Under the pieces are notes generated by a model. It searched no databases and had not been told where the DNA came from. It saw only the letters and a list, made by a program, of their open reading frames with translations. Shown in pieces: positions 16,408-25,661 of a stretch of DNA of 64,000 nt. The translations under genes were made by a program, and so were the position numbers. Numbering within the stretch: the first letter of the stretch is position 1; each line of letters opens with the position of its first letter. The DNA comes from Pseudomonas frederiksbergensis (GTDB taxonomy: Bacteria; Pseudomonadota; Gammaproteobacteria; Pseudomonadales; Pseudomonadaceae): the NCBI RefSeq assembly GCF_900105495.1, contig NZ_FNTF01000002.1, positions 5,262,501 through 5,326,500 of the forward strand. Direction: 5' to 3'.

Positions 16408-17307
16408 ATGCTCAACTATCGACAGCTGCATTACTTCTGGGTGGTGGCCAAGACCGGCAGCATCGTGCGCGCCTGCGAGCAACTGAATCTGACGCCGCAG
16501 ACCATCAGCGGGCAGATTTCCCTGCTCGAACAAACCTATGGCATCGAGCTTTTTCGGCGGGTCGGCCGGCAGCTGGAACTCACCGAAGCCGGTCGTCAGA
16601 CCCTGCCCTACGCCGAGCAAATGTTCCAGTTGGGCGGCGAACTGGAGCTGATGCTGCGAGCCCAGCCCAACGAGCAACAGATTCTGTTTCGGGTAGGCGT
16701 GGCCGATGTGGTGCCCAAATCCATCGTCTATCGCCTGATTGCGCCGACCATGGAATTGAGCGAGCCGCTGCGCATCACTTGTCGCGAAGACAAACTGGAA
16801 CGCCTGCTCGCCGACCTGGCGATCCAGCGGCTCGACCTGGTGATTTCCGACAGCCCGATGCCCTCGCACCTGGACATCAAGGGCTACAGCCAGAAACTCG
16901 GGGAATGCGGGATCAGCTTCTTCGCCACTGCTGGACTGGCGGCGCAATACGGTCAGGATTTCCCCCGCGGCCTGCACGGCGCACCGCTGCTGATTCCAGG
17001 ACCGGAGACCGTGGTGCGCAGTCGCTTGCAGCGCTGGTTTGCCGAGCAGCAGATCCAGCCGCGCATCGTCGGCGAGTTCGATGACAGCGCCTTGATGCAG
17101 GCTTTCGGCCAATCCGGCAGCGGGATCTTCATCGGCCCAAGCGTGATTGCCGATGAAGTGATACGCCAATACGGCGTGGAACTGATTGGCCAGACCGACG
17201 CGGTGACCGAGTCGTTCTACGCCATTTCGGTGGAACGCAAGGTCAAGCACCCCGGCATTGTCGCCATTACCGAAGGTGCCCGACGCCAGCTGTTCACCGA
17301 GATGTGA
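16408..17307 (+). CDS. nhaR: LysR-family activator NhaR
   Basis: A 299-residue LysR-type regulator. The N-terminal winged HTH reads MLNYRQLHYFWVVAKTGSI and then LTPQTISGQISLLE, the particular form of NhaR proteins (YRQLHYFW, TPQTISGQI). The effector domain follows, with DLVISDSPMP and the C-terminal SGSGIFIGPSVIADE. In E. coli NhaR activates nhaA in response to Na+. No nhaA is visible in this window, so its targets here are elsewhere or different. It converges with the MFS gene, the stops being 4 bp apart. Confidence 0.9.
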   Translation: MLNYRQLHYFWVVAKTGSIVRACEQLNLTPQTISGQISLLEQTYGIELFRRVGRQLELTEAGRQTLPYAEQMFQLGGELELMLRAQPNEQQILFRVGVADVVPKSIVYRLIAPTMELSEPLRITCREDKLERLLADLAIQRLDLVISDSPMPSHLDIKGYSQKLGECGISFFATAGLAAQYGQDFPRGLHGAPLLIPGPETVVRSRLQRWFAEQQIQPRIVGEFDDSALMQAFGQSGSGIFIGPSVIADEVIRQYGVELIGQTDAVTESFYAISVERKVKHPGIVAITEGARRQLFTEM

Positions 17308-17311
17308 GGTG

Positions 17312-18466
17312 TCAGGCGCAGACTTCGCGGGGCTTGAAGGTCATCAGCGCGATGGCCAGGAGGATCGAGGCGAGGATAAACGCGGCCGCCGCGAAACCAA
17401 GACCTTGCAGGCCTACACCGTCGATGACCCTGCCGCCGATCATCGCGCCCAGGCCGATCCCCAGGTTAGCCCCGGCAATGTTCAGCGATGCCGCGAACGC
17501 CGGCGCTTCGGGTGCAGCCTTCATCAAGCGCACATGGCTGACCAGGAACAACGCCGCCTGGGTCACGCCCCAGATCCCCATCGCCGCGGCCAGACCCAGC
17601 GGCGAATGAATGTTCGGCACCAGCGCCACCAGGCCGGCGATCATGAACGCGCAGAACATCATCGAGGCGATCAACGGATGACGATCCACCGCACGGCCGC
17701 CCAGCGAGTTACCGATCAAGCCGACCGCGCCGAAGCCCATCAGGCACCAGCCAACCACCGTGCCGTTGAAACCGGCCAGGCGCTCAAGAATGTCCGCCAG
17801 GTAGGTGTAGGCGGTGAACATGCCGCTGAACACCAGGACCGACAGCAGTACATGCCCCACCATCAGCGGGCTGCGCAGGATCCTGAACTGCGAACGAAAG
17901 CTCACCTGATGCTGATGCAGATTGGTTTTCGGCAGGTAGATAAACAGCAGCAACGCCTTGGCAAACGCGATCACCGCCAGAATGCCGAAGGCACTGCGCC
18001 AGCCGAACGCATCGGAGATCAGTGTGCCCACCGGAATGCCGAACACCGTAGCGCAGACAATCCCGAAACCGATCTTCGCGATGGCACGACCGGCGTAGTC
18101 CGGGCCGACAATGTCCACCGCGGTTTCACTGGCCAGCGCCCAGAACACCGGCAGCCCCAACGCGGGGATCAACCGGGCGACGGACATCACCCAGATGTTC
18201 GGCGCAAACGCCGCCAGGGTGTTGGCCAAGCCAAACATTATCAGCACCGAGATGAACAATTTTCGGCGCTCGAACCTTGCGAAATACGCGGTCAGGAATG
18301 GCCCGAATGCGGCGACCGTGAACGCGAACAAGGTCACCAGCAAACCCGCCTGGGGGATGCTGACTTCAAGGTCTCGAGCGATCGCCGGCAACAGGCCGAC
18401 GATGACGAATTCCGTGGTCAGGACCGTGAAACCGGCGGCAGACAACAGAAGGATGGGCAACAGCAT
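17312..18466 (-). CDS. MFS transporter, DHA1 / AraJ-like family
   Basis: A 384-residue permease with about 12 membrane helices. The N-terminal FVIVGLLPAIARDLEVS and the loop 2-3 region (FARFERRKLFISVL) are typical of the DHA1 drug/sugar efflux group (AraJ, NepI, YdhP). The internal repeat between halves is visible at SPLMVGHVLL. The ATG at 18466 follows GGAG at a 6-nt spacing and is preferred to a TTG two codons upstream. It probably exports a small molecule with proton exchange; the substrate cannot be predicted. Confidence 0.85.
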   Translation of the reverse strand: MLLPILLLSAAGFTVLTTEFVIVGLLPAIARDLEVSIPQAGLLVTLFAFTVAAFGPFLTAYFARFERRKLFISVLIMFGLANTLAAFAPNIWVMSVARLIPALGLPVFWALASETAVDIVGPDYAGRAIAKIGFGIVCATVFGIPVGTLISDAFGWRSAFGILAVIAFAKALLLFIYLPKTNLHQHQVSFRSQFRILRSPLMVGHVLLSVLVFSGMFTAYTYLADILERLAGFNGTVVGWCLMGFGAVGLIGNSLGGRAVDRHPLIASMMFCAFMIAGLVALVPNIHSPLGLAAAMGIWGVTQAALFLVSHVRLMKAAPEAPAFAASLNIAGANLGIGLGAMIGGRVIDGVGLQGLGFAAAAFILASILLAIALMTFKPREVCA

Positions 18467-18745
18467 GCACAACTCCAGAAAACGACGACACCAGCGATAG
18501 CCCGAAGGCCCACTGGCATGACTTGAAAATGAGGATGGCGAATCTTAACAGAGTGTTTCCGATCAGGGTTGCACGAACCTGCCGATCTCGTTGATCCGCG
18601 GGCGGCAGATCGTCACAGGTCTGAAGGACAAGGACCACGCTGTGATAAAGTCCGCGCCCTGCGATACGTACACCCTGCTCATCGGCCATTGATTGGCATT
18701 GATGTCGCGATACCCCGCACCTAATAAAATCAGAGATGCCGTTTT

Positions 18746-19978
18746 ATGACCGCTTTATCCCCTTCGCTATGGTTCCGCCTGAATCGCTTGAGCCTGGTCG
18801 CACAAATCATCATCGGCCTGATTGCCGGGATTGCCCTGGCCCTGTTCGCGCCAGAGGTGGCCAAGTCCACCGCATTCATCGGCAAAGTCTTCGTTTCGGC
18901 GCTTAAAGCTGTCGCACCGATTTTGGTGTTCGTGCTGGTCATGGCCTCGATTGCCAATCACAAGCACGGCCAGGAAACCCACATCCGGCCGATTCTGTTT
19001 CTGTATCTGCTGGGAACGTTTGCGGCGGCGGTGGTGGCCGTTGTCGCCAGCATGTTGTTCCCGTCGAGCCTGGTGTTGGCCACTCACGACGTTGCGGTCA
19101 GCGCACCGGGCGGTATCAGCGAGGTGCTGCAAAGCCTGCTGTTGAGCGTGGTCGACAACCCGGTCAGCGCACTGATGAATGCCAACTTCATCGGAATTCT
19201 GGCGTGGGCGATTGGCATGGGCATTGCCATTCGCCATGCCGGTGACACCACTCGTGAAGTGCTCGGCGACTTGTCCAACGGCGTGACCCTGATCGTACGC
19301 CTGGTGATCCGTTTTGCGCCGCTGGGTATTTTTGGCCTGGTGGCTTCGACCCTCGCCACTTCCGGTTTTGGTGCCTTGATCGGTTACGTGCATCTGCTGG
19401 CGGTCTTGCTGGGCTGCATGCTGTTTGTGGCGCTGGTGATGAACCCGGCCATCGTGTTCTGGAAGCTGCGTCGCAACCCGTATCCACTGGTGATCACGTG
19501 CTTGCGCGAAAGCGGCATCACTGCGTTTTTTACCCGCAGCTCGGCGGCGAACATTCCGGTCAATCTGGAATTGAGCAAGCGCCTGGGCCTGCACGAAGAC
19601 ACCTATTCGGTCTCGATCCCGCTGGGTGCAACGATCAACATGGCGGGCGCTGCAATCACCATTACCGTGCTGACCCTGGCGGCCGTGCATACGCTGGGCA
19701 TTGCCGTGGACATTCCGACCGCCATCCTGCTGAGCATCGTCGCGGCGATCTGTGCCTGTGGCGCTTCGGGCGTGGCGGGCGGCTCGTTGCTGTTGATTCC
19801 ACTGGCGTGCAGCCTGTTTGGCATCCCCAGTGAAATCGCCATGCAGGTGGTGGCCGTCGGGTTCATCATCGGTGTGCTGCAGGACTCGGCGGAAACCGCG
19901 CTGAACTCCTCCACCGACGTGCTGTTCACCGCGGCGGCGTGCCTGGGCGAAGACGAGAAAGCCGCGCGTATGGCGTAA
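18746..19978 (+). CDS. sstT: Na+/serine-threonine symporter SstT
   Basis: A 410-residue inner-membrane symporter of the dicarboxylate/amino acid:cation symporter family (DAACS). The conserved motifs include the first re-entrant loop [20 protein letters not shown], the Na+/substrate site [14 protein letters not shown], and [19 protein letters not shown] near the second re-entrant loop. The length and the whole N-terminal region ([13 protein letters not shown]) match SstT. It imports serine and threonine with Na+. It is monocistronic and ends at a bidirectional terminator at 20005-20037. Confidence 0.95.
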   Translation: MTALSPSLWFRLNRLSLVAQIIIGLIAGIALALFAPEVAKSTAFIGKVFVSALKAVAPILVFVLVMASIANHKHGQETHIRPILFLYLLGTFAAAVVAVVASMLFPSSLVLATHDVAVSAPGGISEVLQSLLLSVVDNPVSALMNANFIGILAWAIGMGIAIRHAGDTTREVLGDLSNGVTLIVRLVIRFAPLGIFGLVASTLATSGFGALIGYVHLLAVLLGCMLFVALVMNPAIVFWKLRRNPYPLVITCLRESGITAFFTRSSAANIPVNLELSKRLGLHEDTYSVSIPLGATINMAGAAITITVLTLAAVHTLGIAVDIPTAILLSIVAAICACGASGVAGGSLLLIPLACSLFGIPSEIAMQVVAVGFIIGVLQDSAETALNSSTDVLFTAAACLGEDEKAARMA

Positions 19979-20004
19979 CAAAGATCTTTTGATTCACCAA
20001 AAAA

Positions 20005-20037
20005 AAGCCCGCCAAGGCGCGAACCTTGGCGGGCTTT
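20005..20037. terminator. Bidirectional terminator of sstT and the DUF1993 gene
   Basis: AAGCCCGCCAAGG and CCTTGGCGGGCTT form a 13-bp stem with a 7-base loop, flanked by an A-run on one side and TTTTG on the other. Confidence 0.85.
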
Positions 20038-20053
20038 TGTGTATCAGGACGGT

Positions 20054-20563
20054 TTAGAACGCGCCCATGTAATCGCGCTTGCCCACTTCCACACCGTTGT
20101 GACGCAGCAATGCGTAGGTGGTGGTGACGTGGAAGAAGAATTGCGGCAGACCGTAGCTCAGCAGGTAAGCCTGGCCGGTGAAGCGTTTTTCTTTCGGCGT
20201 GCCCTGACGGGTGATGATTTCGATGCCTTCCTTGCCGTCGATCTGTTCCGGTTTGATCTCGCCGATGAAGGCCAGCACTTTGGCAATCAGCGCTTGCAGC
20301 TCGGCAAAGGTGGTTTCGGTGTCGTCGTATTTCGGCAGTTCGACTTCGGCCAGACGCGCGGAAACGCCCTTGGCGAAATCAACGGCGATCTGCACCTGAC
20401 GGACCAGCGGGAACATGTCCGGGTACAGACGGGCTTGCAGCAAAGCATTCGGGTCGATGTTCTTGGCAGTGGCGTGGGCTTCGGCCTTGTTCAAGACGTC
20501 GCTCAGGGCGTTGAGCATTTGTTTGAAAACCGGAACGGAAGCGGCGTACAGGGAAATAGTCAT
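20054..20563 (-). CDS. DUF1993 domain protein
   Basis: A 169-residue soluble protein, helical throughout, of the DUF1993 family, which I recall as distant relatives of the DinB four-helix fold. Recognisable parts are the N-terminal SVPVFKQMLNALSDVL, the middle ARLYPDMFPLVRQVQIAVD, and the C-terminal FFHVTTTYALLRHNGVEVGKRDY. It has no signal peptide. The family is widespread in proteobacteria and fungi with no clear function. It is followed by a terminator shared with sstT and lies downstream of the glycosyltransferase operon with a 40-bp gap. Confidence 0.88.
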   Translation of the reverse strand: MTISLYAASVPVFKQMLNALSDVLNKAEAHATAKNIDPNALLQARLYPDMFPLVRQVQIAVDFAKGVSARLAEVELPKYDDTETTFAELQALIAKVLAFIGEIKPEQIDGKEGIEIITRQGTPKEKRFTGQAYLLSYGLPQFFFHVTTTYALLRHNGVEVGKRDYMGAF

Positions 20564-20602
20564 GGCAGTCTCATGTTGTGACAGGAGGGAAACGTGGGGC
20601 GA

Positions 20603-22123
20603 TTATAGCCATGCGCGGTCCCAGGTGAAGCGATAGATATTGGCTGGCTGTCCGGGATGACAACGGCCGTTGTCGGCATCGGCACCGACAATCGACCACT
20701 GTGCGCGCGAAGTTTCCCCCAGTTCACGGGCGGCCTGCGGATTGAAACACCGGCTCAGCAGTTCGTCCGGCACCAAGGCGTACGCCTGACGGTGTTCGCG
20801 CAGCCATTGAGCGGCCTGCTCGACCGTGGAGCCGATCATCCCGAAATGCACGATCGGCTGTCGGGCGAATAACCAATGGCCCTCACGCCAGTTGACCAGC
20901 ACCAGGTCTGCGCCCTGGGTCATCGCCGCTGCTTGCACCATCAGCGCCTCGTGGGGATTGGGCCCGTCCTTGACCGGATCGACGAAACCGCGCGCAAACC
21001 ACAGCGCGAACCACGTGACGGCCAACACCTGGAACACCCGCCGACCGCGCGGGCGCTTGCCGAACCAGCGCTTGAACAGCCACGGAATCAGCGGTGCCGC
21101 AACCAGCACCAGCGCCGGTAACGCCGGATAGATGTACAACTTGCGCTTGCCGCTGCTCAGGCAGAAAAACAAAACCACCAGTACGACCCAGCCCAGCAGC
21201 ACCAGCACTCGACCGTCGCGCTTGCGCAACTGCCTGCGCCAGGCGGGCACGAGCCATGGCAAGGCCAGCACCAACGGCATCCAGTATTGCGGGATGACGT
21301 TGACGAAGAAGTACCAGAACGGTTCTCGGTGATCCCACGCGGCGGCATAGCGCCCCGCTGTCTGGCGCAGCAGAATTTCCCGTGCATAGGCGATTTCATC
21401 AGCGGCGCCATTGAAGGCGATGGACACCGCCAGGGGCAGCAGCCAGATCGCGACGGCGCCAAGCACCACCAAAAAACCCAGGCACCACTTGCGCGCCTCG
21501 CCCGGCATGGCCACCACGCCAGGCCAGCCTTTGCGTACTGCATAGGCATACGGAATCAGCATCAACGCCGGGAGAAAGCCGACCCCTTTGGTGATCACGC
21601 CAATGCCCATGGCCGCGCAACCCGCGTAGAACCAACGCCAGGCGGGCCCGAGCAACAAGTGACGGGCCAGGCCGTACAGGCCCAGAGAGGTGAACAGAAT
21701 CAGAAAACTGTCGATCTGACCGGTCCGCAGAATGCTGTACGTCTGATACGTGGCCAGGTACAGCAGCGCGGCTGTTCGTCCGGCCTGCTGATTCCACAAC
21801 CGGCGCCCCAGGTCATAGAGCATGGCCGTGACCGATGTGGCAGACAAAAGCCCCGGAATATAAAGGGCAAGGGCGGGCATCCCGGTGATCCAGGTGAAAA
21901 ACGCCACCGTCCACATGAAAATCGGTGGTTTATCGCCGTAGATTTCGGCGGCTCGATGCGGAATCAGCCAGGAACCGTTATGCAGCATCTCCAGCGCAAC
22001 GCCGAGGAATCGCTCCTCGTCGACATTCTGCGGCTGGCGCAGCCCAAACCCGGCGCCGACCAATAAAAGAGCAAGCAACATCAACCCCAGGCATTCGACG
22101 CTGGGTGACAGGGTTCGGCGCAC
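20603..22123 (-). CDS. ArnT-like polyprenyl-P-sugar glycosyltransferase (GT39/GT83 type)
   Basis: A 506-residue inner-membrane protein with many membrane helices and a C-terminal soluble periplasmic part. The first periplasmic loop carries NVDEERFLGVALEML, the Asp/Glu pair of ArnT/PMT enzymes that use polyprenyl-phosphate sugars, followed by GDKPPIFMWTVAFF. In the family such enzymes move a sugar (for example aminoarabinose or galacturonic acid) from undecaprenyl phosphate to lipid A or core LPS. It is the last gene of a four-gene minus-strand operon (epimerase, GT2, LAB_N, this gene), with a 3-bp gap from the LAB_N gene, which strongly suggests shared function. The donor sugar is inferred from the epimerase. 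Confidence 0.85.
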   Translation of the reverse strand: MRRTLSPSVECLGLMLLALLLVGAGFGLRQPQNVDEERFLGVALEMLHNGSWLIPHRAAEIYGDKPPIFMWTVAFFTWITGMPALALYIPGLLSATSVTAMLYDLGRRLWNQQAGRTAALLYLATYQTYSILRTGQIDSFLILFTSLGLYGLARHLLLGPAWRWFYAGCAAMGIGVITKGVGFLPALMLIPYAYAVRKGWPGVVAMPGEARKWCLGFLVVLGAVAIWLLPLAVSIAFNGAADEIAYAREILLRQTAGRYAAAWDHREPFWYFFVNVIPQYWMPLVLALPWLVPAWRRQLRKRDGRVLVLLGWVVLVVLFFCLSSGKRKLYIYPALPALVLVAAPLIPWLFKRWFGKRPRGRRVFQVLAVTWFALWFARGFVDPVKDGPNPHEALMVQAAAMTQGADLVLVNWREGHWLFARQPIVHFGMIGSTVEQAAQWLREHRQAYALVPDELLSRCFNPQAARELGETSRAQWSIVGADADNGRCHPGQPANIYRFTWDRAWL

Positions 22124-22126
22124 GGT

Positions 22127-22405
22127 TCAGTCCTTCAAGGTTTTGTTGCGGGCAATCAATTGCAGGTTGCGCAAATAGACGATGGAACCGAATGCCTGAC
22201 CGGCGATAAAAACCGGGTCCTGTCGGTAAATGGCGTAAGCGAACAGCAGCGCGCTGCCGACGATGCTCAGGTACCAGAAGCTCACCGGAATCACGCTGCG
22301 TTTCTTGTATTCGCTGTACAGCCACTGCAGGACAAAGCGACCGGTGAAGGCGATCTGGCCACTGAAACCGACCACCAGCCACAGGGTTTCGCGAGACAGG
22401 TTCAT
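22127..22405 (-). CDS. LAB_N domain membrane protein (lipid A biosynthesis N-terminal domain)
   Basis: A 92-residue protein with three predicted membrane helices. It contains the PF07578 pattern: FSGQIAFTGRFVLQWLYSEYKKRS, then VIPVSFWYLSIVGSALLFAYAIYR and DPVFIAGQAFGSIVYLRNLQL. Such domains occur alone or at the N-terminus of some LpxB-like proteins and lie next to polyprenyl-sugar transferases; the exact role is not settled. The ATG at 22405 overlaps the GT2 stop by 4 bp (ATGA), indicating translational coupling. The longer frame to 22456 lacks any support. Confidence 0.85.
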   Translation of the reverse strand: MNLSRETLWLVVGFSGQIAFTGRFVLQWLYSEYKKRSVIPVSFWYLSIVGSALLFAYAIYRQDPVFIAGQAFGSIVYLRNLQLIARNKTLKD

Positions 22406-23142
22406 CCTTCGATCTCCTGCGCACGGGCATGCAGGCGCGTGCGCCTGATCAGCCACCAGACGCCGATCAGATCGAGGATGCCCACCAAGGCCCGGTCGAT
22501 GTTTCCGTATTTGGATACCCCGGCCGTGCGGGGCCGATGGTTGACCGGATGGGTGATCATCCGGCCGTTATGACGCTGGATCAGCGCAGGAATGAACCGG
22601 TGCATATGGTCGAAGTACGGCAAGCGCAGAAACGCCGCCCGCTGTATCAGTTTCAGCCCGCAGCCGGTGTCCGGCGTCTGGTCCTTGAGCATCCGGCTGC
22701 GCAACCCGTTGGCAAAACGCGAGGCCCAGCGCTTGCTCGCGGTATCGCGACGGTTGACCCGGTGCCCGGCCACCAACTGAAGGTCGACGCGGCCCTGCTC
22801 GCTGCGCACTAATGCCAGCATGCCGGGGATATCCGCCGGGTCGTTCTGACCGTCGCCATCGAGCGTGGCCAGCCATTGGCCCCGGGCGACAAGCGCCGCA
22901 TGGTAGAGCGAAGTGCTCTGCCCCAGCGAACGCTCATGGCGCAGGATACGCAACGTACTCAGGCCGCTGTGCCGCGTCTGCCGTAGCTCCTGCAAGGAAG
23001 CGTCAGTACTGCCATCGTCCACGACGATGATTTCATACGCCTCATCGACCAGTGCGATACGGATTTCTTCGAGCAGCAATTTGAGATTGCTCGCCTCGTT
23101 CTTTGCCGGAATCAGGACGGATACAAATATGTCTTGGCTCAT
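22402..23142 (-). CDS. Glycosyltransferase family 2 (polyprenyl-phosphate sugar transferase, DPM1/ArnC-like)
   Basis: A 246-residue GT-A enzyme. It starts with VSVLIPAKNEASNL and contains EIIVVDDGSTD, the DXD-like metal site LDGDGQNDP, and the conserved end VNHRPRTAGVSKYG. This is the pattern of dolichol/undecaprenyl-phosphate glycosyltransferases. It lacks the two C-terminal membrane helices of ArnC, so it is probably a peripheral cytoplasmic enzyme. It would charge undecaprenyl phosphate with the sugar made by the epimerase, for the ArnT-like transferase. It overlaps the LAB_N gene by 4 bp and follows the epimerase by 45 bp. Confidence 0.88.
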   Translation of the reverse strand: MSQDIFVSVLIPAKNEASNLKLLLEEIRIALVDEAYEIIVVDDGSTDASLQELRQTRHSGLSTLRILRHERSLGQSTSLYHAALVARGQWLATLDGDGQNDPADIPGMLALVRSEQGRVDLQLVAGHRVNRRDTASKRWASRFANGLRSRMLKDQTPDTGCGLKLIQRAAFLRLPYFDHMHRFIPALIQRHNGRMITHPVNHRPRTAGVSKYGNIDRALVGILDLIGVWWLIRRTRLHARAQEIEG

Positions 23143-23187
23143 AGAGGCCTCTATTTCCCTGGATTTTCATGATCAAGGGCCGACGTT

Positions 23188-24165
23188 TTATCTCTGATAA
23201 AAGTGGCTGTACCACTTCACAAATTCGGCTACGCCGGCTTCAACTGTCACTTGAGGACGGAAATCGACCCACTGCGCCAATGCCGACACATCCGCCCAGG
23301 TCTTGACGACATCGCCAGCCTGCAGCGGCAGGAAGTTGCGCCGGGCTTTCCTGCCCAATGCCGACTCCAGACACTCGACGAAATCCAGCAGCGCCACCGG
23401 CGTGCCGCGCCCGATGTTGAAGATCCGGTTGGCGCCATCGCCAGGGCCGTCCGATAACGGCGGTCTCGGGCGCAGGCGCGCAATGCTTTCGACGATGTCG
23501 TCGATGTAGGTGAAGTCGCGCGACATCTGACCTTGGTTGTAGAGGTCAATCGGTCTGCCGTTGAGGATCGCGTCGGTAAATTTGAACAGCGCCATGTCGG
23601 GGCGCCCCCAAGGTCCGTAAACGGTAAAAAAACGCAGGCCGCTGGCCTTCAGTCCAAATAGATGGCAATAGCTGTGGGCCATCAGCTCGTTGGCACGCTT
23701 ACTGGCGGCATACAACGAAATCGGATGATCGACAGCGTCTTCGACGCTGAACGGCATTTTGCTGTTGGTGCCGTACACCGAGCTGCTCGACGCATAAATC
23801 AGATGCTCGGGGCGATGGCGCCGGCAGGCTTCCAGCACATTCAAGAAACCGGTCAGGTTCGATTGCGCATACACGTCCGGGTTGTCCAGCGAGTAGCGAA
23901 CGCCCGCCTGGGCTGCCAGATGGATAACCTCTGTGAAGCCGTGATCCTTGAACAAAGCCATCAAGGCCGGTTTGTCGACGATATCCAGTGCCTGGAAATG
24001 AAAGCCCGACAGATTCTTGAGTTCGTTGAGCCGTGCGTGTTTGAGTTCCACGCTGTAGTAGTCGTTGAGATTGTCGATACCGACCACCTCAAGACCTTCC
24101 TGACACAAGCGCTTGACCGTGTGATACCCGATGAAACCGGCGGCGCCGGTGACCAGTACGGTCAT
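23188..24165 (-). CDS. NAD-dependent nucleotide-sugar epimerase (UDP-glucuronate 4-epimerase-like)
   Basis: A 325-residue extended SDR enzyme. The Rossmann motif GAAGFIG is at residues 7-13. The catalytic YxxxK is Tyr152/Lys156 (LYAASK), with Ser-rich SSSSVYG at 127-132. The segment NDYYSVELKHARL and the C-terminal GDVVKTWADVSAL are typical of UDP-GlcA 4-epimerases (UDP-GalA formation), rather than UDP-Glc 4-epimerases. The start is the ATG at 24165; a GTG three codons upstream is also possible. First gene of the epimerase-GT2-LAB_N-ArnT-like operon, suggesting that galacturonic acid, or a related sugar, is added to LPS. Confidence 0.85.
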   Translation of the reverse strand: MTVLVTGAAGFIGYHTVKRLCQEGLEVVGIDNLNDYYSVELKHARLNELKNLSGFHFQALDIVDKPALMALFKDHGFTEVIHLAAQAGVRYSLDNPDVYAQSNLTGFLNVLEACRRHRPEHLIYASSSSVYGTNSKMPFSVEDAVDHPISLYAASKRANELMAHSYCHLFGLKASGLRFFTVYGPWGRPDMALFKFTDAILNGRPIDLYNQGQMSRDFTYIDDIVESIARLRPRPPLSDGPGDGANRIFNIGRGTPVALLDFVECLESALGRKARRNFLPLQAGDVVKTWADVSALAQWVDFRPQVTVEAGVAEFVKWYSHFYQR

Positions 24166-24449
24166 AGCGGGCACGCGCCGATCAGCGCATTATTGCGGGT
24201 CGATACCCACGTCAGCTTCATGCCTTGCTCCACTGCACAATTAATAAGGCCGGTGACGTCGTCGATAGGAATTTTCGCCGTACCCGTGATGAACCGCAGT
24301 CCTCTGCAGCCATGCATACGGTGCACGTCTGATTGTTAAGATGGCGTAACAGATTGATTTAGGTTTTGTGACCATTGCCAAGGGGCGGCGACGAATTCAG
24401 TTGCCATTGGCACACGTCTATCTAAAGTGCATGCCAGCAGGAGAAAATC

Positions 24450-24479
24450 ATGAACCCGGGAAGGAATGCACAATCATGA
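24450..24479 (+). CDS. Candidate 9-codon leader peptide overlapping yceH
   Basis: AGGAG lies 6 nt upstream of an ATG that opens a 9-codon frame (MNPGRNAQS) whose TGA overlaps the yceH ATG as ATGA. It could couple translation of yceH. The Shine-Dalgarno in front of this short frame is better than that in front of yceH itself (AAGGAA at 9 nt). It may simply be chance. Confidence 0.35.
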   Translation: MNPGRNAQS

Positions 24480-25123
24480 GCACCGAGCAAGAAACGACCT
24501 TCGACGAGCCGCGACTCAACAGCACGGAAATCCGCATTCTGGGTTCGTTGATCGAGAAACAGGCCACCAGTCCGGAAACCTATCCGCTAACCCTTAATGC
24601 GCTGGTGATCGCCTGCAACCAGAAAACCAGCCGCGAGCCGGTGATGAACCTGACCCAGGGTCAAGTCGGCCAAAGCCTGCGCGCGCTTGAAGGCCGCGGC
24701 TTCACCAAACTGGTGATGGGCAGCCGTGCGGATCGCTGGGAACACAAAGTCGACAAGGCCCTGGAACTGGTGCCGGCTCAAGTCATTCTTGCGGGGCTGC
24801 TGTTCCTGCGCGGTCCGCAAACGGTCAATGAACTGCTGACCCGCAGCGGCCGCATGCATGACTTCGAGGATGCCGAACAGGTGGTGCATCAACTGGAACG
24901 CTTGATCGCTCGCGGTCTGGCGCTGTTGATTCCGCGCCAGGCCGGTCAGCGTGAAGACCGCTACATGCACGCCTTGGGCGACCCGGCGGACATCGAAGTG
25001 ATCCTGGCGGCACGGCAGAACCCGACCGAACGTGGCGCGGGTGGTGGCGTATCGGTTGAGCGGATCGAAGAGCTCGAGGCGCGAATTGCGGCGCTGGAAG
25101 AGCGCCTGGCCCGCCTCGAATAA
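24476..25123 (+). CDS. yceH: YceH family protein (DUF480)
   Basis: A 215-residue cytoplasmic protein made of two winged-helix modules, with the family signature near the N-terminus ([30 protein letters not shown], given here only in part) and [15 protein letters not shown]-terminal coiled-coil tail follows ([18 protein letters not shown]). The ATG at 24476 gives the normal N-terminus; an in-frame start at 24368 would add 36 residues with no family support. A 9-codon frame overlaps the start by 4 bp. The function of DUF480 is unknown, and it is often near mviM/mviN in enterobacteria, but not here. Confidence 0.93.
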   Translation: MSTEQETTFDEPRLNSTEIRILGSLIEKQATSPETYPLTLNALVIACNQKTSREPVMNLTQGQVGQSLRALEGRGFTKLVMGSRADRWEHKVDKALELVPAQVILAGLLFLRGPQTVNELLTRSGRMHDFEDAEQVVHQLERLIARGLALLIPRQAGQREDRYMHALGDPADIEVILAARQNPTERGAGGGVSVERIEELEARIAALEERLARLE

Positions 25124-25130
25124 CCCTGCG

Positions 25131-25649
25131 CTACTCGCCGTCCCAATAATCCACGCCGTCGGCCGGCCGGGCGACGGCGACGAAGCCCGAGGCATTGCCC
25201 TCGGCGTCGACCTTGAAGTCGTCCATCACCGCGTACTTGCCGGAATCCGGGTATTCGCAAATCTCGGGTGATTGTTGGGTGCTGACCGCCAGGTAGCGCA
25301 GTTCAGCGTTGCTGGTGTTGATGATCTGGTGCGCGGCTTCAGGGCCACCCGGCGGGCAGGCAATGACATCTCCGGCGCGAATGGGGAAACGCTCGGTGCC
25401 CAAGCGAATCTCACCTTCCCCGGCCACGATGTAAAACATCTCCTCGTTGACCCGATGACTGTGAAACGGGCTGCCACGCATCCCCGGTTCCAGCGCGTAC
25501 AGGCGATAACCCAGCTTCTGCGCGCCGAGTTGCTGGCCGATGCGTGCCTGCCGTTGCCGATAGCGGTCGGCGGTGTCTCCCGTCGGCGCAAACGCTTCGG
25601 GCAGCGGCTCAAGTTCGGCCTGATCCAGATTAAGAATGGCAGGATGCAT
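25131..25649 (-). CDS. Cupin domain protein
   Basis: A 172-residue protein with one cupin fold. The metal-binding motifs are clear: GSPFHSHRVNEEMFYIVAGEG (residues ~59-79, with the two His, a Glu and G-rich end) and PGGPEAAHQIIN (with the second-motif His). The following ~45 residues are an extra strand-rich tail. It probably binds a divalent metal; the substrate is unknown. It ends 8 bp from the yceH stop (convergent) and follows the AroE-like gene by 12 bp on the same strand, so the two are probably co-transcribed. Confidence 0.85.
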   Translation of the reverse strand: MHPAILNLDQAELEPLPEAFAPTGDTADRYRQRQARIGQQLGAQKLGYRLYALEPGMRGSPFHSHRVNEEMFYIVAGEGEIRLGTERFPIRAGDVIACPPGGPEAAHQIINTSNAELRYLAVSTQQSPEICEYPDSGKYAVMDDFKVDAEGNASGFVAVARPADGVDYWDGE

Positions 25650-25661
25650 GAGTCACCCCAA

